Shown: positions 50,124 to 60,598, counted from the first letter of the stretch. The stretch: 64,000 nucleotides of DNA from Pseudomonas sp. B20(2017) (GCF_002113125.1 NZ_NEJP01000017.1:82353-146352), one strand, 5' to 3'. Notes: generated by a model not told the origin, from the sequence alone. A program made the numbers and translations.

Positions 50124-52784
50124 TCAGGCCAGGTGCGAAAGCATTTCGCTCGCTTCGCTCTTCTGCTTGTCGTTCCCCTCGCTGATGACTTCATTGAGGA
50201 TGTCGCGCGCGCCGTCGTTGTCGCCCATGTCGATGTAGGCCTGAGCCAGATCGAGCTTGGTCGCAGCTTCGTCGGTGCCGGACAGGAAGTCGAAGTCATC
50301 CTCTCCCAGATCATCGCCCAACGCAGCATCAGCTTCGGTGAAGCTTGGCTCGTTGATACTGCTCGACAGGCGATCCAGCTCGGCGTTGACGTCGTCCAGT
50401 TCGGCGGCGAACGCATCCGGCTCGGCAGGCGCCGCGTCCATTTCGTCAGCCAGGGACAGGTCGAAATCGGCTGGCAGTTCCAGATCGTCCTGCGGCACGT
50501 CGGCCACGGTCGGGGTGTCGACCAGCGGCAGATCCTTCACGCCTTCGTCCAGATCCAGCAGGAAATCATCGTCTGCCAGCTCGACCGGCGCAGGTGCAGG
50601 ATCGGCACCGAGGTCCAGATCCAGGTCGAAGTCCGACAGGTCGTCGAGGTTTTCCTTGATGTCGGTCTGCTGTTGCAGCACCGACTCGAAGCTCAGGTCG
50701 TCGTCAGTCGGGAACGCGTCCAGCTCGACCGGCGCTTCCGGCTCGACAGCAGCCACAGGTTCTACCGGCGTGATGTTGTCGAGATCGTCGAGGCTCAGGT
50801 CGAAAGCGCTGTCCAGTTCATCATCTGCCGCAGCAGGTGCTTCAGGCTCGTCGAGCAGCAGCTCCTTGACGTAATCCTCGTCCAGCTCGGCAGCAAGGGC
50901 CGCGGCCGCCAGACCGCCGGCCGCGACGACCGCCATGGCCGGGAAGCGGCTTTTCAGCTCTTCGACCTTGGCGAAGTTGTCGCCATTGGCAACCAGTTGG
51001 CGTTCCTGACCGACGAACGCATCGCGATCACCCTGGCGACCGTAAACTTCCATCAGTTTCAGACGCAAATCACTGCGCTGCGGCTCCAGGCTCACGCCCT
51101 CCTCCAGCAACGCGGCGGCTTGATTCAGACGACCGCCGTCGATGTGCGACTGCGCCTTGTCCAGCACGTCGTCGGAACGCTCGGCGGCCGGTGCCACCAG
51201 CGGCGCGGCGATCGGCTCGGCCATCACGACTGGCGCAACTACAGCAGCGGCGGCAGGAGCTGGAGCTGGAGCTGGAGCTGGAGCTGGAGCTGGAGCTGGT
51301 GTCAGCTTGACGCTGGCGGCCGGCACTTCCAGACCTTCGAAGCTGCTTTCCGGCAGATCGAGGTCCTGGGAGAAGGATTGCTCCTCCAGCGCACGGGCCA
51401 TGCGCAGGTGTTTTTCGGCTTCCTGTTGCGCTTTGCGGCGACGAGCCAGCAGCAACAGCAGGAGCAGCAGAACCACCGCACCACCACCGACCAGACCCAG
51501 CAGGATCGGATTGGTCAGCAGTTCGTTGAAGGTTTTCTCGTCATCGGCGGCCGGCTTGGTTTCAACCACAGGCTCGACAACCGGTTCGACCGGGGCCGGA
51601 GCAGCAGCCTCAGGCGCAGGTGTGGCCGGGGCCGCTTCTGCAGGAGTAGCCGGCGGCGTGGCAGCCAGTTCCGCGGTGATCGCCGGCACCACTGGCGCAG
51701 TGGCGGCGGTCGCGGGAGCAGCGCCCGAACCTTCGGCCTGCATTTTCGCCAGTTGATTGTTCTTCAGCTCGATCAGGCGTTGCAGCTTGTCCAGCTGGCT
51801 TTGCAGATCGGCCATGCGGCTTTTCAGTTCTTCGTTGTCACGACGGGTGGTGTCGAGACTTTCCTGGGTCACCGCCAGCTTGTTGCTCAGGGCCTTGGCA
51901 TCGCCGGCCGGGCCCTTGCCACGCGCCTTGGCGCTTTCGGCAGAAACCAGGCTCAGGTTGTCCTTGGCGTTTTGCGCAGCGCCGGTATTGGCGCGGCCAC
52001 GATTGGTCGCATCGAGCTGCTGTTGACCGGTGCCCGGCTTGGCCACATAACGACGGCCCTGACGCCAGGCTTCGTTCTGCGCGGCCACTTCGGCAATTGC
52101 CTTGGACTGCGGCAGCGCGGTGCTTTGCACCTGATCCGGCAGACGCAGCACTTGGCCGGTTTTCAGGCGGTTGATGTTGCCGCCGATGAACGCGTCCGGG
52201 TTCAGGGCCTGGATCGCCAGCATGGTCTGCTGCACCGAACCGCCGGTACGCGCCTTGGCGGCGATTTCCCACAGGGTGTCGCGCGGCGTGGTGGTGTGGG
52301 TCGAATGCGTGGCGCCGGTGGTCGGTGCGGTGATGGTTTGCGCCGGCGCAGGCTGGGCGGCGGCATCAGCGGTCTGCGGCGAGAACTTCGACGGATCCAG
52401 CAGCACGCTGTAATCACGCAGCAGACGGCCGTTCGGCCACATCACCTGCACGAGGAATTTCACCATCGGTTCCGACAGCGGCTTGCTCGACGTTACGCGC
52501 AGCACGCTTTTGCCGCTGGCGTTGAGCACCGGGGTGAAGGTCAGATCATTGAGGAAGGCCTGGCGATCGACGCCGGCCTTGGCGAAATCTTCCGGCGAGG
52601 CCAGGCTCGGCACCACTTCGGCAGCGGTCAGATCCTTGACATCGAGCAGCTCGATTTCCGCCACCAGCGGCTGGTTCAGGGTCGACTTCAGGGTCAGCTC
52701 CCCGAGCCCGAGGGCATGCGCCATACCGGAGGACAGCGCCGAGGCGGCCGCTATTGCTAACACCAGTTTGCGAACTTGAACCAT
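50124..52784 (-). CDS. fimV: FimV-family polar hub / type IV pilus assembly protein
   Basis: An 886-residue inner-membrane protein. Signal peptide (about 1-24), periplasmic N-terminal FimV domain (GELTLKSTLNQPLVAEIELL), LysM (about 165-225: RDTLWEIAAKARTGG..IQALNPDAF), coiled coil (about 310-350), Pro/Ala linker, TM helix (PILLGLVGGGAVVLLLLLLLL, about 438-458), an acidic cytoplasmic stretch and a C-terminal TPR-like FimV domain (DLAQAYIDMGDNDGARDILNEV). Needed for polar localisation and twitching in P. aeruginosa. A 7x hexamer array encodes an Ala-Pro linker. Confidence 0.94.
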   Translation of the reverse strand: MVQVRKLVLAIAAASALSSGMAHALGLGELTLKSTLNQPLVAEIELLDVKDLTAAEVVPSLASPEDFAKAGVDRQAFLNDLTFTPVLNASGKSVLRVTSSKPLSEPMVKFLVQVMWPNGRLLRDYSVLLDPSKFSPQTADAAAQPAPAQTITAPTTGATHSTHTTTPRDTLWEIAAKARTGGSVQQTMLAIQALNPDAFIGGNINRLKTGQVLRLPDQVQSTALPQSKAIAEVAAQNEAWRQGRRYVAKPGTGQQQLDATNRGRANTGAAQNAKDNLSLVSAESAKARGKGPAGDAKALSNKLAVTQESLDTTRRDNEELKSRMADLQSQLDKLQRLIELKNNQLAKMQAEGSGAAPATAATAPVVPAITAELAATPPATPAEAAPATPAPEAAAPAPVEPVVEPVVETKPAADDEKTFNELLTNPILLGLVGGGAVVLLLLLLLLARRRKAQQEAEKHLRMARALEEQSFSQDLDLPESSFEGLEVPAASVKLTPAPAPAPAPAPAPAPAAAAVVAPVVMAEPIAAPLVAPAAERSDDVLDKAQSHIDGGRLNQAAALLEEGVSLEPQRSDLRLKLMEVYGRQGDRDAFVGQERQLVANGDNFAKVEELKSRFPAMAVVAAGGLAAAALAAELDEDYVKELLLDEPEAPAAADDELDSAFDLSLDDLDNITPVEPVAAVEPEAPVELDAFPTDDDLSFESVLQQQTDIKENLDDLSDFDLDLDLGADPAPAPVELADDDFLLDLDEGVKDLPLVDTPTVADVPQDDLELPADFDLSLADEMDAAPAEPDAFAAELDDVNAELDRLSSSINEPSFTEADAALGDDLGEDDFDFLSGTDEAATKLDLAQAYIDMGDNDGARDILNEVISEGNDKQKSEASEMLSHLA
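51256..51297 (-). repeat. 7x GGAGCT array in fimV
   Basis: Seven exact tandem copies of GGAGCT (42 bp), read on the minus strand as Ala-Pro repeats just after the TM and basic stretch. Exact copies make slippage likely. Confidence 0.92.
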
Positions 52785-52993
52785 AGCCTCTTCCTTTGTT
52801 TGAACGTTCCTCGGCCAGCGAGAAGATGTTGAGTGTCGCTGCCGTAAGGCATTGCGCGCGACGACGACAGCATGCCGCGCGCGATCATTTCTTTGATGCC
52901 CCGGAAAGTCCCGGAGGGAATTACGTTATCAAGCGATCTGGCCAAGCATAGCGCCCGGCTAGAATCAGTCGACAAATTGTTGCCAAGTATCTT

Positions 52994-54004
52994 TTACAGC
53001 AGGTCTTTTATCAACAACTCGGCCACTTGCACTGCGTTGAGGGCCGCACCTTTGCGTACGTTATCTGACGTCAGCCACAGATTAAGTTCCGACGGTTCGT
53101 CGATACCGCCGCGCACCCGCCCGACATAGACCACGTCCTGCCCCACCGCGTCACCGACCGCAGTCGGATAATCGCCGGCTTCGACCAGTTCGATGCCCGG
53201 CGCATCTTCGAGGGCGGCATTGACCTTTTCCAGGTCGACTGCGCTCGCTGACTGCAAGGTCACGCTAAAGCTATCGCCAAAAAACACCGGGGCTTGAATG
53301 CAAGTCGCGGAAATCTTTAAAGAAGGTAGCGCCAGCATTTGGCGCAGCTCACGCACCAGACGCTTTTCCAGCAACGTATGGCCTTGCGCATCCGGCGTAC
53401 CGACCTGGGCCAGCACGTTGAATGCCACCTGCCGGTCGAAGAACTTCGGCTCGAGCGGACGCAGATTCAACAGCTCAGCGGTCTGGCGCGCCAGCTCGGA
53501 GACTGCTTCGCGCCCCTGAGCGGAAATGGCCAGATTGGCGGTGACATGCACGTATTGCAGCTCGATCAGCTCGCGCAATGGCGCCAGCACCACGGCCAGC
53601 GCAGTGGCCGACGGGCTCGGGCTGCTGACCTGAAACGGCGCTTTCAGACCGGCCAACACCTCGACATTGGCTTCCGGCACCACTTGCGGGGCTTGGTCTG
53701 CCGGCAAGGCACCGGACAGATCGATCAGTGAACAACCCGCGGCATGAGCGCGAGCCGCGTAACTCAGGGTGACCGCAGGCCCCGCCGTAAAGAAAACCAG
53801 TTTGACCTTGGCGAAATCGAACTCATCGACCTCACGCACCCGCACGTTCTTGCCACGATACGACACTGAGCTGCCAGCCGATTCGCTGCTGGCCAACAGA
53901 TGCAGTGTGCCAACCGGGAAGTCGCGTTCTTCGAGAATCTGCACAAGCGCTTCGCCGACAGTACCGGTGGCGCCGATCACGGCAATATCAAGGGTCTGGG
54001 TCAT
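52994..54004 (-). CDS. Aspartate-semialdehyde dehydrogenase-like protein (Usg type), probably inactive
   Basis: A 336-residue paralogue of Asd with the Rossmann start MTQTLDIAVIGATGTVGEALVQ and the full two-domain length. At the catalytic position it reads SSPSPSA (127-133) where true enzymes have NPNCS, so the Cys is Pro131, and the conserved catalytic His region reads FFGDSF (Asp for His). It resembles E. coli Usg-1. It is therefore unlikely to reduce aspartyl phosphate. Start at 54004; the longer frame from 54103 runs into a repeat. Neighbours asd and fimV are conserved in pseudomonads. Role unknown. Confidence 0.88.
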   Translation of the reverse strand: MTQTLDIAVIGATGTVGEALVQILEERDFPVGTLHLLASSESAGSSVSYRGKNVRVREVDEFDFAKVKLVFFTAGPAVTLSYAARAHAAGCSLIDLSGALPADQAPQVVPEANVEVLAGLKAPFQVSSPSPSATALAVVLAPLRELIELQYVHVTANLAISAQGREAVSELARQTAELLNLRPLEPKFFDRQVAFNVLAQVGTPDAQGHTLLEKRLVRELRQMLALPSLKISATCIQAPVFFGDSFSVTLQSASAVDLEKVNAALEDAPGIELVEAGDYPTAVGDAVGQDVVYVGRVRGGIDEPSELNLWLTSDNVRKGAALNAVQVAELLIKDLL

Positions 54005-54086
54005 GGTGCTACCTCTGGCGAAACGGGGGGAGCGGCACTTTACCGGGTGAGTCGCACACAGGCAATTCGCGCCCGCCGCGAAGAGC

Positions 54087-54131
54087 GGACGCGGAGCGTC
54101 CATGGCTGCATTCCCACGCAGAGCGTGGGAA
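54087..54131. repeat. Double-hairpin intergenic repeat, GTGGGAA type
   Basis: GGACGC-GGA-GCGTCC (54087-54101) and TTCCCACGC-AGA-GCGTGGGAA (54111-54131) are two perfect hairpins 9 bases apart. The pair resembles the widespread dispersed repeat (GTTCCCACGCTCTGCGTGGGAATGCAGC) common in P. fluorescens genomes. It lies between the Usg-like gene and the asd terminator. Confidence 0.85.
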
Positions 54132-54150
54132 CGATCAACAGGTACAAAAA

Positions 54151-54178
54151 AACCCGCGCCTCTCGCAAGGCGCGGGTT
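54151..54178 (-). terminator. Terminator of asd
   Basis: AACCCGCGCC (54151-54160) pairs with GGCGCGGGTT (54169-54178); A7 at 54145-54152 on the plus strand gives a T run on the minus strand. Twenty bases after the asd stop. Confidence 0.92.
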
Positions 54179-54197
54179 CTTTCATTGCATCAAGCGA

Positions 54198-55310
54198 TCA
54201 ACGCTCCAGCAGGATCCGTAGCATGCGGCGCAGCGGTTCGGCCGCGCCCCAGAGCAGTTGGTCGCCGACGGTGAAGGCACCGACGAATTGCGAACCCATG
54301 TTCAGCTTGCGCAGACGACCGACCGGTACGTTCAGCGTGCCGGTGACTTTCGTCGGGCTCAGCTCCTGCATGCTGATTTCACGGTTGTTCGGCACCAGCT
54401 TGACCCAAGGGTTGTGCTGGCTGATCAGCCCTTCGATGTCGGCGATCGGCACGTCTTTGTTCAGTTTGATGGTCAGTGCCTGGCTGTGGCAGCGCATGGC
54501 GCCGATGCGCACGCAGATGCCGTCGACCGGGATCGGGCTCTTGAAGCGGCCGAGGATCTTGTTGGTTTCGGCCTGGGCCTTCCACTCTTCACGGCTCTGG
54601 CCGTTCGGCAGTTCCTTGTCGATCCACGGGATCAGGCTGCCGGCCAGCGGCACGCCGAAGTTTTCGGTCGGGTATGCGTCGCTGCGCATGGCTTCGGCCA
54701 CACGACGGTCGATGTCGAGGATCGCGCTGGCCGGGTCGGCCAGTTGATCGGCGACAGCGGCGTGGGTCGCACCCATCTGCTTGATCAGTTCACGCATGTT
54801 CTGCGCGCCGGCACCCGAGGCCGCCTGATAGGTCATGGCGCTCATCCACTCGACCAGACCGGCCTCGAACAGGCCGCCCAGGCCCATCAGCATCAGGCTG
54901 ACGGTGCAGTTGCCGCCGATGTAGTTCTTGGTGCCCGCGTCGAGCTGCTGGTCGATGACCTTGCGGTTGACCGGGTCGAGGATGATGACGGCGTCGTCGT
55001 TCATCCGCAGGCTCGAGGCCGCGTCGATCCAGTAACCCTGCCAGCCGGCTTCGCGCAGCTTGGGGAACACTTCGCTGGTGTAGTCGCCGCCCTGGCAGGT
55101 CAGGATCACGTCGAGGGTCTTCAGCTCTTCAATGCTGTAAGCGTCCTTGAGCGGAGCAATGTCCTTGCCCACGGACGGGCCTTGGCCACCGACATTGGAA
55201 GTGGTGAAAAACACCGGCTCGATAAGATCGAAATCCTGCTCTTCCAGCATCCGCTGCATGAGCACGGAACCGACCATGCCGCGCCAACCGATCAGACCTA
55301 CACGTTTCAT
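54198..55310 (-). CDS. asd: Aspartate-semialdehyde dehydrogenase
   Basis: A 370-residue enzyme of the gamma-proteobacterial type, making aspartate semialdehyde for Lys, Met, Thr and diaminopimelate. Rossmann start MKRVGLIGWRGMVGSVLMQRM, catalytic Cys135 in GGNCTVSLM, conserved His in GAMRCHSQALT. Downstream of leuB (66 bases), upstream of the Usg-like paralogue. Confidence 0.97.
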   Translation of the reverse strand: MKRVGLIGWRGMVGSVLMQRMLEEQDFDLIEPVFFTTSNVGGQGPSVGKDIAPLKDAYSIEELKTLDVILTCQGGDYTSEVFPKLREAGWQGYWIDAASSLRMNDDAVIILDPVNRKVIDQQLDAGTKNYIGGNCTVSLMLMGLGGLFEAGLVEWMSAMTYQAASGAGAQNMRELIKQMGATHAAVADQLADPASAILDIDRRVAEAMRSDAYPTENFGVPLAGSLIPWIDKELPNGQSREEWKAQAETNKILGRFKSPIPVDGICVRIGAMRCHSQALTIKLNKDVPIADIEGLISQHNPWVKLVPNNREISMQELSPTKVTGTLNVPVGRLRKLNMGSQFVGAFTVGDQLLWGAAEPLRRMLRILLER

Positions 55311-55376
55311 CGCAACTACACCTTCTTGAAAAGTGGGCCGCTGCTTTGTATTGAATTTCGCAGCGGGCCCGAGAGA

Positions 55377-56459
<1,083 letters not shown>

Positions 56460-56528
56460 GCTTTCCTCGTGTCTTCAATCGGTGCGCCATCGACTGGCGC
56501 GCCCGGAAAAATGCTTGTCGTTCTAAGT

Positions 56529-57293
56529 TTATTTCTCGGCCCAGAGCACCAGTACATCTGTACTGAACGAACCATCGGCCTCAATCTCAAAATATTCGCG
56601 CACTTCGTTGCCCATCGATTGCTGCAACTGGCGGATCGCGGCGCGCATCACTTCAGGTGTGCGCATGCGCTCGACCCAGCTGTTGTATTCCAGACGCAGG
56701 CGCTGACGCGTGGTGCTGCGGGTGTGCAGCCCGGCCTCGCTGACCTGGCGCAACCACTCACCGGCCGAATAATCGCGCACATGGCTGGTGTCGCGCAGCA
56801 CCTCAACGCTCTGCAAATAGGTGTCGAACAGCGGACTGCCCGGCGACAGCACATCGATGAATGCCGCCACGCCGCCCGGTTTCAGCACCCGACGCACTTC
56901 GCGCAAGGCCACGCCGAGGTCGCTCCAATGGTGCGCCGAATAGCGGCTGAACACGAAGTCGAATTCGCCATCGGCGAACGGCAGGTGCTCGGCGGCGCCG
57001 TTGACCGTGGACACGTTGCTCAATCCGCGATCAACGGCAGCGGCGGCGACCACGTCGAGCATCTGCTGCGACAGGTCGTACGCGACCACTTCCTTCACCA
57101 GCGGAGCAACGTGAAAACTCACGTGCCCGGCGCCGCAACCCAGATCCAGCACCCGCGCCTCGCCCTGCCCCGCCAGTTCAGCCTGCAGGAGCGCAAATTC
57201 AGTGCCTTGAGCGTGAACGGCGCTGCTCAGGTAGGCGGCGGCCTGTTCACCGAATTGCTTTTGTACAACCTGACTGTGGGCGGTGCTGGTCAT
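56529..57293 (-). CDS. SAM-dependent class I methyltransferase
   Basis: A 254-residue UbiE/COQ5-like methyltransferase with SAM motif I VLDLGCGAGHVSFHVA (about 48-63), DLSQQMLD and FDFVFSRYSAHHW. Length and UbiE-like core suggest a small-molecule or quinone-type substrate, unknown here. Conserved between leuD and leuB in pseudomonads. The ATG at 57293 is used; a longer frame from 57371 runs through a REP element. Confidence 0.88.
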   Translation of the reverse strand: MTSTAHSQVVQKQFGEQAAAYLSSAVHAQGTEFALLQAELAGQGEARVLDLGCGAGHVSFHVAPLVKEVVAYDLSQQMLDVVAAAAVDRGLSNVSTVNGAAEHLPFADGEFDFVFSRYSAHHWSDLGVALREVRRVLKPGGVAAFIDVLSPGSPLFDTYLQSVEVLRDTSHVRDYSAGEWLRQVSEAGLHTRSTTRQRLRLEYNSWVERMRTPEVMRAAIRQLQQSMGNEVREYFEIEADGSFSTDVLVLWAEK

Positions 57294-57331
57294 GGTCACA
57301 TCCTGATTTCTATGTTGTTTGAACTGCCCTT

Positions 57332-57395
57332 TTCGCGAGCAAGCTCGCTCCCACAGGGGAATGCACTTCAAATGTGGGAGCGGGCTTGCCCGCGA
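57332..57395. repeat. REPIN (two inverted REP sequences)
   Basis: TTCGCGAGCAAGCTCGCTCCCACA (57332-57355) and TGTGGGAGCGGGCTTGCCCGCGA (57373-57395) are inverted REP copies around a 17-base spacer, the fluorescens-group GTGGGAGC type. Placed between leuD and the methyltransferase. Such doublets are spread by RAYT transposases, not seen in this window. Confidence 0.93.
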
Positions 57396-57421
57396 TGGGG
57401 CCAGCCCTGACTACATCAATC

Positions 57422-58066
57422 TCACGCGTCGCGGAACAACCACGGCTGGCTCGCGCGATGCCTGGCTTCAAACGCTGCAATCGCATCGCCGTCCTGCAAG
57501 GTCAGGCCGATGTCGTCCAGGCCGTTGAGCAGGCAGTGTTTGCGAAAAGCGTCGATCTCGAAGCGATACACCTTGCCGTTCGGGCTGGTGACGGTCTGCT
57601 CGTGCAGATCGATCTGCAACTGATAGCCCGGCGCGGCCTCGACCTGTTTGAACAGCTCGTCAACCTCAGCATCGCTCAAGATGATCGGCAGCAAACCGTT
57701 CTTGAAGCTGTTGTTGAAGAAAATGTCGGCGTAGCTCGGCGCGATGATGCTGCGGAAACCGTATTCTTCCAGCGCCCACGGCGCGTGTTCACGGCTGGAG
57801 CCGCAACCGAAGTTCTCGCGGGCCAGCAACACGCTGGCGCCTTGATAACGCTCGGCGTTGAGCACGAATTCCTTGTTCAGCGGACGCTTGGAGTTGTCCT
57901 GATACGGCTGACCCACATCGAGGTAACGCCACTCGTCGAACAGGTTCGGGCCGAAACCGGTGCGCTTGATCGACTTCAGAAACTGCTTCGGAATGATCTG
58001 GTCGGTGTCGACGTTGGCACGATCCAGAGGCGCGACGAGACCAGTGTGCTGGGTAAATGCCTTCAT
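57422..58066 (-). CDS. leuD: 3-isopropylmalate dehydratase small subunit
   Basis: A 214-residue swivel-domain subunit of isopropylmalate isomerase. Start MKAFTQHTGLVAPLDRANVDTDQIIP and GCGSSREHAPWAL are intact. Begins 2 bases after leuC; ends just before the REPIN. Confidence 0.97.
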   Translation of the reverse strand: MKAFTQHTGLVAPLDRANVDTDQIIPKQFLKSIKRTGFGPNLFDEWRYLDVGQPYQDNSKRPLNKEFVLNAERYQGASVLLARENFGCGSSREHAPWALEEYGFRSIIAPSYADIFFNNSFKNGLLPIILSDAEVDELFKQVEAAPGYQLQIDLHEQTVTSPNGKVYRFEIDAFRKHCLLNGLDDIGLTLQDGDAIAAFEARHRASQPWLFRDA

Positions 58067-58068
58067 CT

Positions 58069-59499
58069 TTACTGTGCTCCTTGGATCAATTCACGAACGT
58101 CGATGAAACGACCGTTCACCGCCGCCGCAGCGGCCATGGCCGGGCTGACGAGGTGGGTACGGCCACCGGCGCCCTGACGGCCTTCGAAGTTACGGTTGGA
58201 GGTCGAAGCGCAATGCTCGCCGGACTCCAAACGGTCCGGGTTCATCGCCAGGCACATCGAGCAACCCGGCTCACGCCATTCGAAACCGGCTTCGAGGAAG
58301 ATCTTGTCCAGGCCTTCGGCTTCAGCCTGTGCCTTCACCAGACCCGAACCCGGCACCACGATGGCCTGTTTGATGGTCGACGCAACTTTGCGGCCCTTGG
58401 CGATCACCGCGGCAGCGCGCAAGTCTTCGATGCGCGAGTTGGTGCAGGAGCCGATGAATACGCGATCGAGCTGAATGTCGGTGATCGCCTGGTTGGCGGT
58501 CAAACCCATGTATTTCAAGGCGCGGACGATCGAGTCGCGCTTGACCAGATCCATCTCTTTGGCCGGATCCGGCACGTTCTGATCAACGGCCAAGACCATT
58601 TCCGGCGAAGTACCCCAGCTGACCTGCGGCTTGATCTGCGCGGCGTCGAGCTCGACCACGGTGTCGAAATGCGCGTCGGCGTCGGACACCAGGTCTTTCC
58701 AGGACTCGACCGCCAGATCCCACTCGGTGCCTTTCGGTGCGAACGGACGACCCTTGACGTAATCCACCGTCTTCTGGTCCGCCGCTACCAGACCCACGCG
58801 GGCGCCGGCTTCGATGGACATGTTGCAGATGGTCATGCGGCCTTCGATCGACAGATCGCGGATCGCGCTGCCGGCGAATTCGATGGCGTGGCCGTTACCG
58901 CCGGCCGTGCCGATTTTGCCGATTACCGCGAGGACGATGTCCTTGGCGGTCACGCCGAACGGCAACTGGCCTTCGACGCGCACCAGCATGTTCTTCATTT
59001 TCTTGGCGACCAGGCACTGGGTGGCGAGCACGTGCTCGACCTCGGAAGTGCCGATACCGTGAGCCAGGGCGCCGAACGCGCCGTGAGTCGAGGTGTGCGA
59101 GTCGCCGCAGACCACGGTCATGCCCGGCAAGGTCGCGCCCTGCTCCGGGCTGATCACGTGAACGATGCCCTGGCGCACGTCATTCATCTTGAACTCGACG
59201 ATGCCGTATTCATCGCAGTTGTCGTCGAGGGTCTGAACCTGCAAACGCGAGACCTGGTCGGCAATGGCGCTGATGCCACCCTTGCGCTCCGGGGTGGTCG
59301 GAACGTTGTGGTCCGGGGTGGCGATGTTGGCATCGATGCGCCATGGCTTGCGCCCGGCCAGACGCAGGCCTTCGAAGGCTTGCGGCGAGGTCACCTCGTG
59401 GATGATGTGACGATCGATATAGATCAGCGCCGAGCCATCGTCGCGCTGCTTGACCAAATGCGAATCCCAGAGCTTGTCGTAGAGCGTTTTGCCGGCCAT
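58069..59499 (-). CDS. leuC: 3-isopropylmalate dehydratase large subunit
   Basis: A 476-residue aconitase-fold protein carrying a 4Fe-4S cluster (Cys in GSCTNSRIEDLR and GCSMCLAMN). Motifs VCGDSHTSTHGAFGALAHGIGTSEVEHVLATQ are intact. Start at 59499 (MAGKTLYDKLWD) follows GAGGAA; upstream in-frame ATGs lie in the promoter. First gene of leuCD, divergent from the LysR gene. Confidence 0.96.
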   Translation of the reverse strand: MAGKTLYDKLWDSHLVKQRDDGSALIYIDRHIIHEVTSPQAFEGLRLAGRKPWRIDANIATPDHNVPTTPERKGGISAIADQVSRLQVQTLDDNCDEYGIVEFKMNDVRQGIVHVISPEQGATLPGMTVVCGDSHTSTHGAFGALAHGIGTSEVEHVLATQCLVAKKMKNMLVRVEGQLPFGVTAKDIVLAVIGKIGTAGGNGHAIEFAGSAIRDLSIEGRMTICNMSIEAGARVGLVAADQKTVDYVKGRPFAPKGTEWDLAVESWKDLVSDADAHFDTVVELDAAQIKPQVSWGTSPEMVLAVDQNVPDPAKEMDLVKRDSIVRALKYMGLTANQAITDIQLDRVFIGSCTNSRIEDLRAAAVIAKGRKVASTIKQAIVVPGSGLVKAQAEAEGLDKIFLEAGFEWREPGCSMCLAMNPDRLESGEHCASTSNRNFEGRQGAGGRTHLVSPAMAAAAAVNGRFIDVRELIQGAQ

Positions 59500-59639
59500 C
59501 AGACGGTTCCTCATCAGCTTGTTTCTATGCCCTGGGCTTATCAATAACCCTTTGGCTTGTGAGGCCGATCCTATGGGGTTAGATTAAATAACTCAAATTC
59601 ATATTTTTTATGCTTTGGATAACCAACTGGAATACGAAC

Positions 59640-60530
59640 ATGGACCTGGCCAACCTCAATGCTTTTATCGCGATCGCCGAGACCGGAAGCTTCTCCGGCG
59701 CCGGTGAACGGCTGCATTTGACACAACCGGCGATCAGCAAACGCATCGCCGGGCTGGAGCAGCAATTGAATGTGCGGCTGTTCGACCGGCTCGGTCGTGA
59801 AGTAGGCCTGACCGAGGCCGGCCGGGCCCTGCTGCCACGGGCTTATCAGATTCTCAATGTGCTGGACGATACACGCCGCGCCCTGACCAACCTGACCGGC
59901 GAAGTCACCGGCCGCCTGACGCTGGCCACCAGTCACCACATCGGCCTGCACCGTTTGCCACCATTGTTGAGGGAATACACCCGACGCTACCCACAGGTTG
60001 CGCTGGATATTCAGTTCCTCGATTCGGAAGTGGCCTACGAGGAAATTCTCCACGGCCGGGCGGAACTGGCGGTCATCACGCTCGCGCCGGAGCCGCATAC
60101 GCTGGTCAAAGCTACGCCGGTCTGGGATGACCCGCTGGATTTCGTGGTTGCTCCAGAACATTCGTTGATCAGTAACGGCGCTGTCACGCTGGCGGACATT
60201 GCTGGTCATCCGGCGGTATTCCCCGGCGGCAACACCTTTACCCATCATATTGTCCAACGCCTGTTCGAGGCCCAGGGCCTGACACCGAATATCGCCATGA
60301 GCACCAACTATCTGGAAACCATCAAAATGATGGTTTCGATTGGCCTGGCGTGGAGCGTTTTGCCACGCACGATGCTCGACGATCAGGTGGCGCGCATACC
60401 TTTACCGGGCATACAGCTCAGTCGCCAGCTAGGCTATATCCTGCACACTGAAAGGACGCTGTCGAACGCTGCACGGGCCTTTATGGCCCTGCTGGACGCT
60501 CAAATCGATCTGCCAGGGACTCTCGGCTAA
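59640..60530 (+). CDS. LysR-family transcriptional regulator next to leuC
   Basis: A 296-residue LTTR: N-terminal HTH (MDLANLNAFIAIAETGSFSGAGERLHLTQPAISKRIAGLE, about 1-60) and a LysR substrate-binding domain. Divergent from leuC across about 140 AT-rich bases, so it may control leuCD, a conserved pseudomonad pairing. Start at 59640; an upstream in-frame ATG at 59610 is less likely. Confidence 0.92.
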   Translation: MDLANLNAFIAIAETGSFSGAGERLHLTQPAISKRIAGLEQQLNVRLFDRLGREVGLTEAGRALLPRAYQILNVLDDTRRALTNLTGEVTGRLTLATSHHIGLHRLPPLLREYTRRYPQVALDIQFLDSEVAYEEILHGRAELAVITLAPEPHTLVKATPVWDDPLDFVVAPEHSLISNGAVTLADIAGHPAVFPGGNTFTHHIVQRLFEAQGLTPNIAMSTNYLETIKMMVSIGLAWSVLPRTMLDDQVARIPLPGIQLSRQLGYILHTERTLSNAARAFMALLDAQIDLPGTLG

Positions 60531-60598
60531 CTTGTGCTACTCCTATAGAGCTGCCGTTCCTGTGCCAAACGCCCACATCAGCTCAAGGCTCCTCGACA

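Noticed and set aside
50133..52760. 875-codon plus-strand open frame
   Set aside because: Exact shadow of fimV on the opposite strand.
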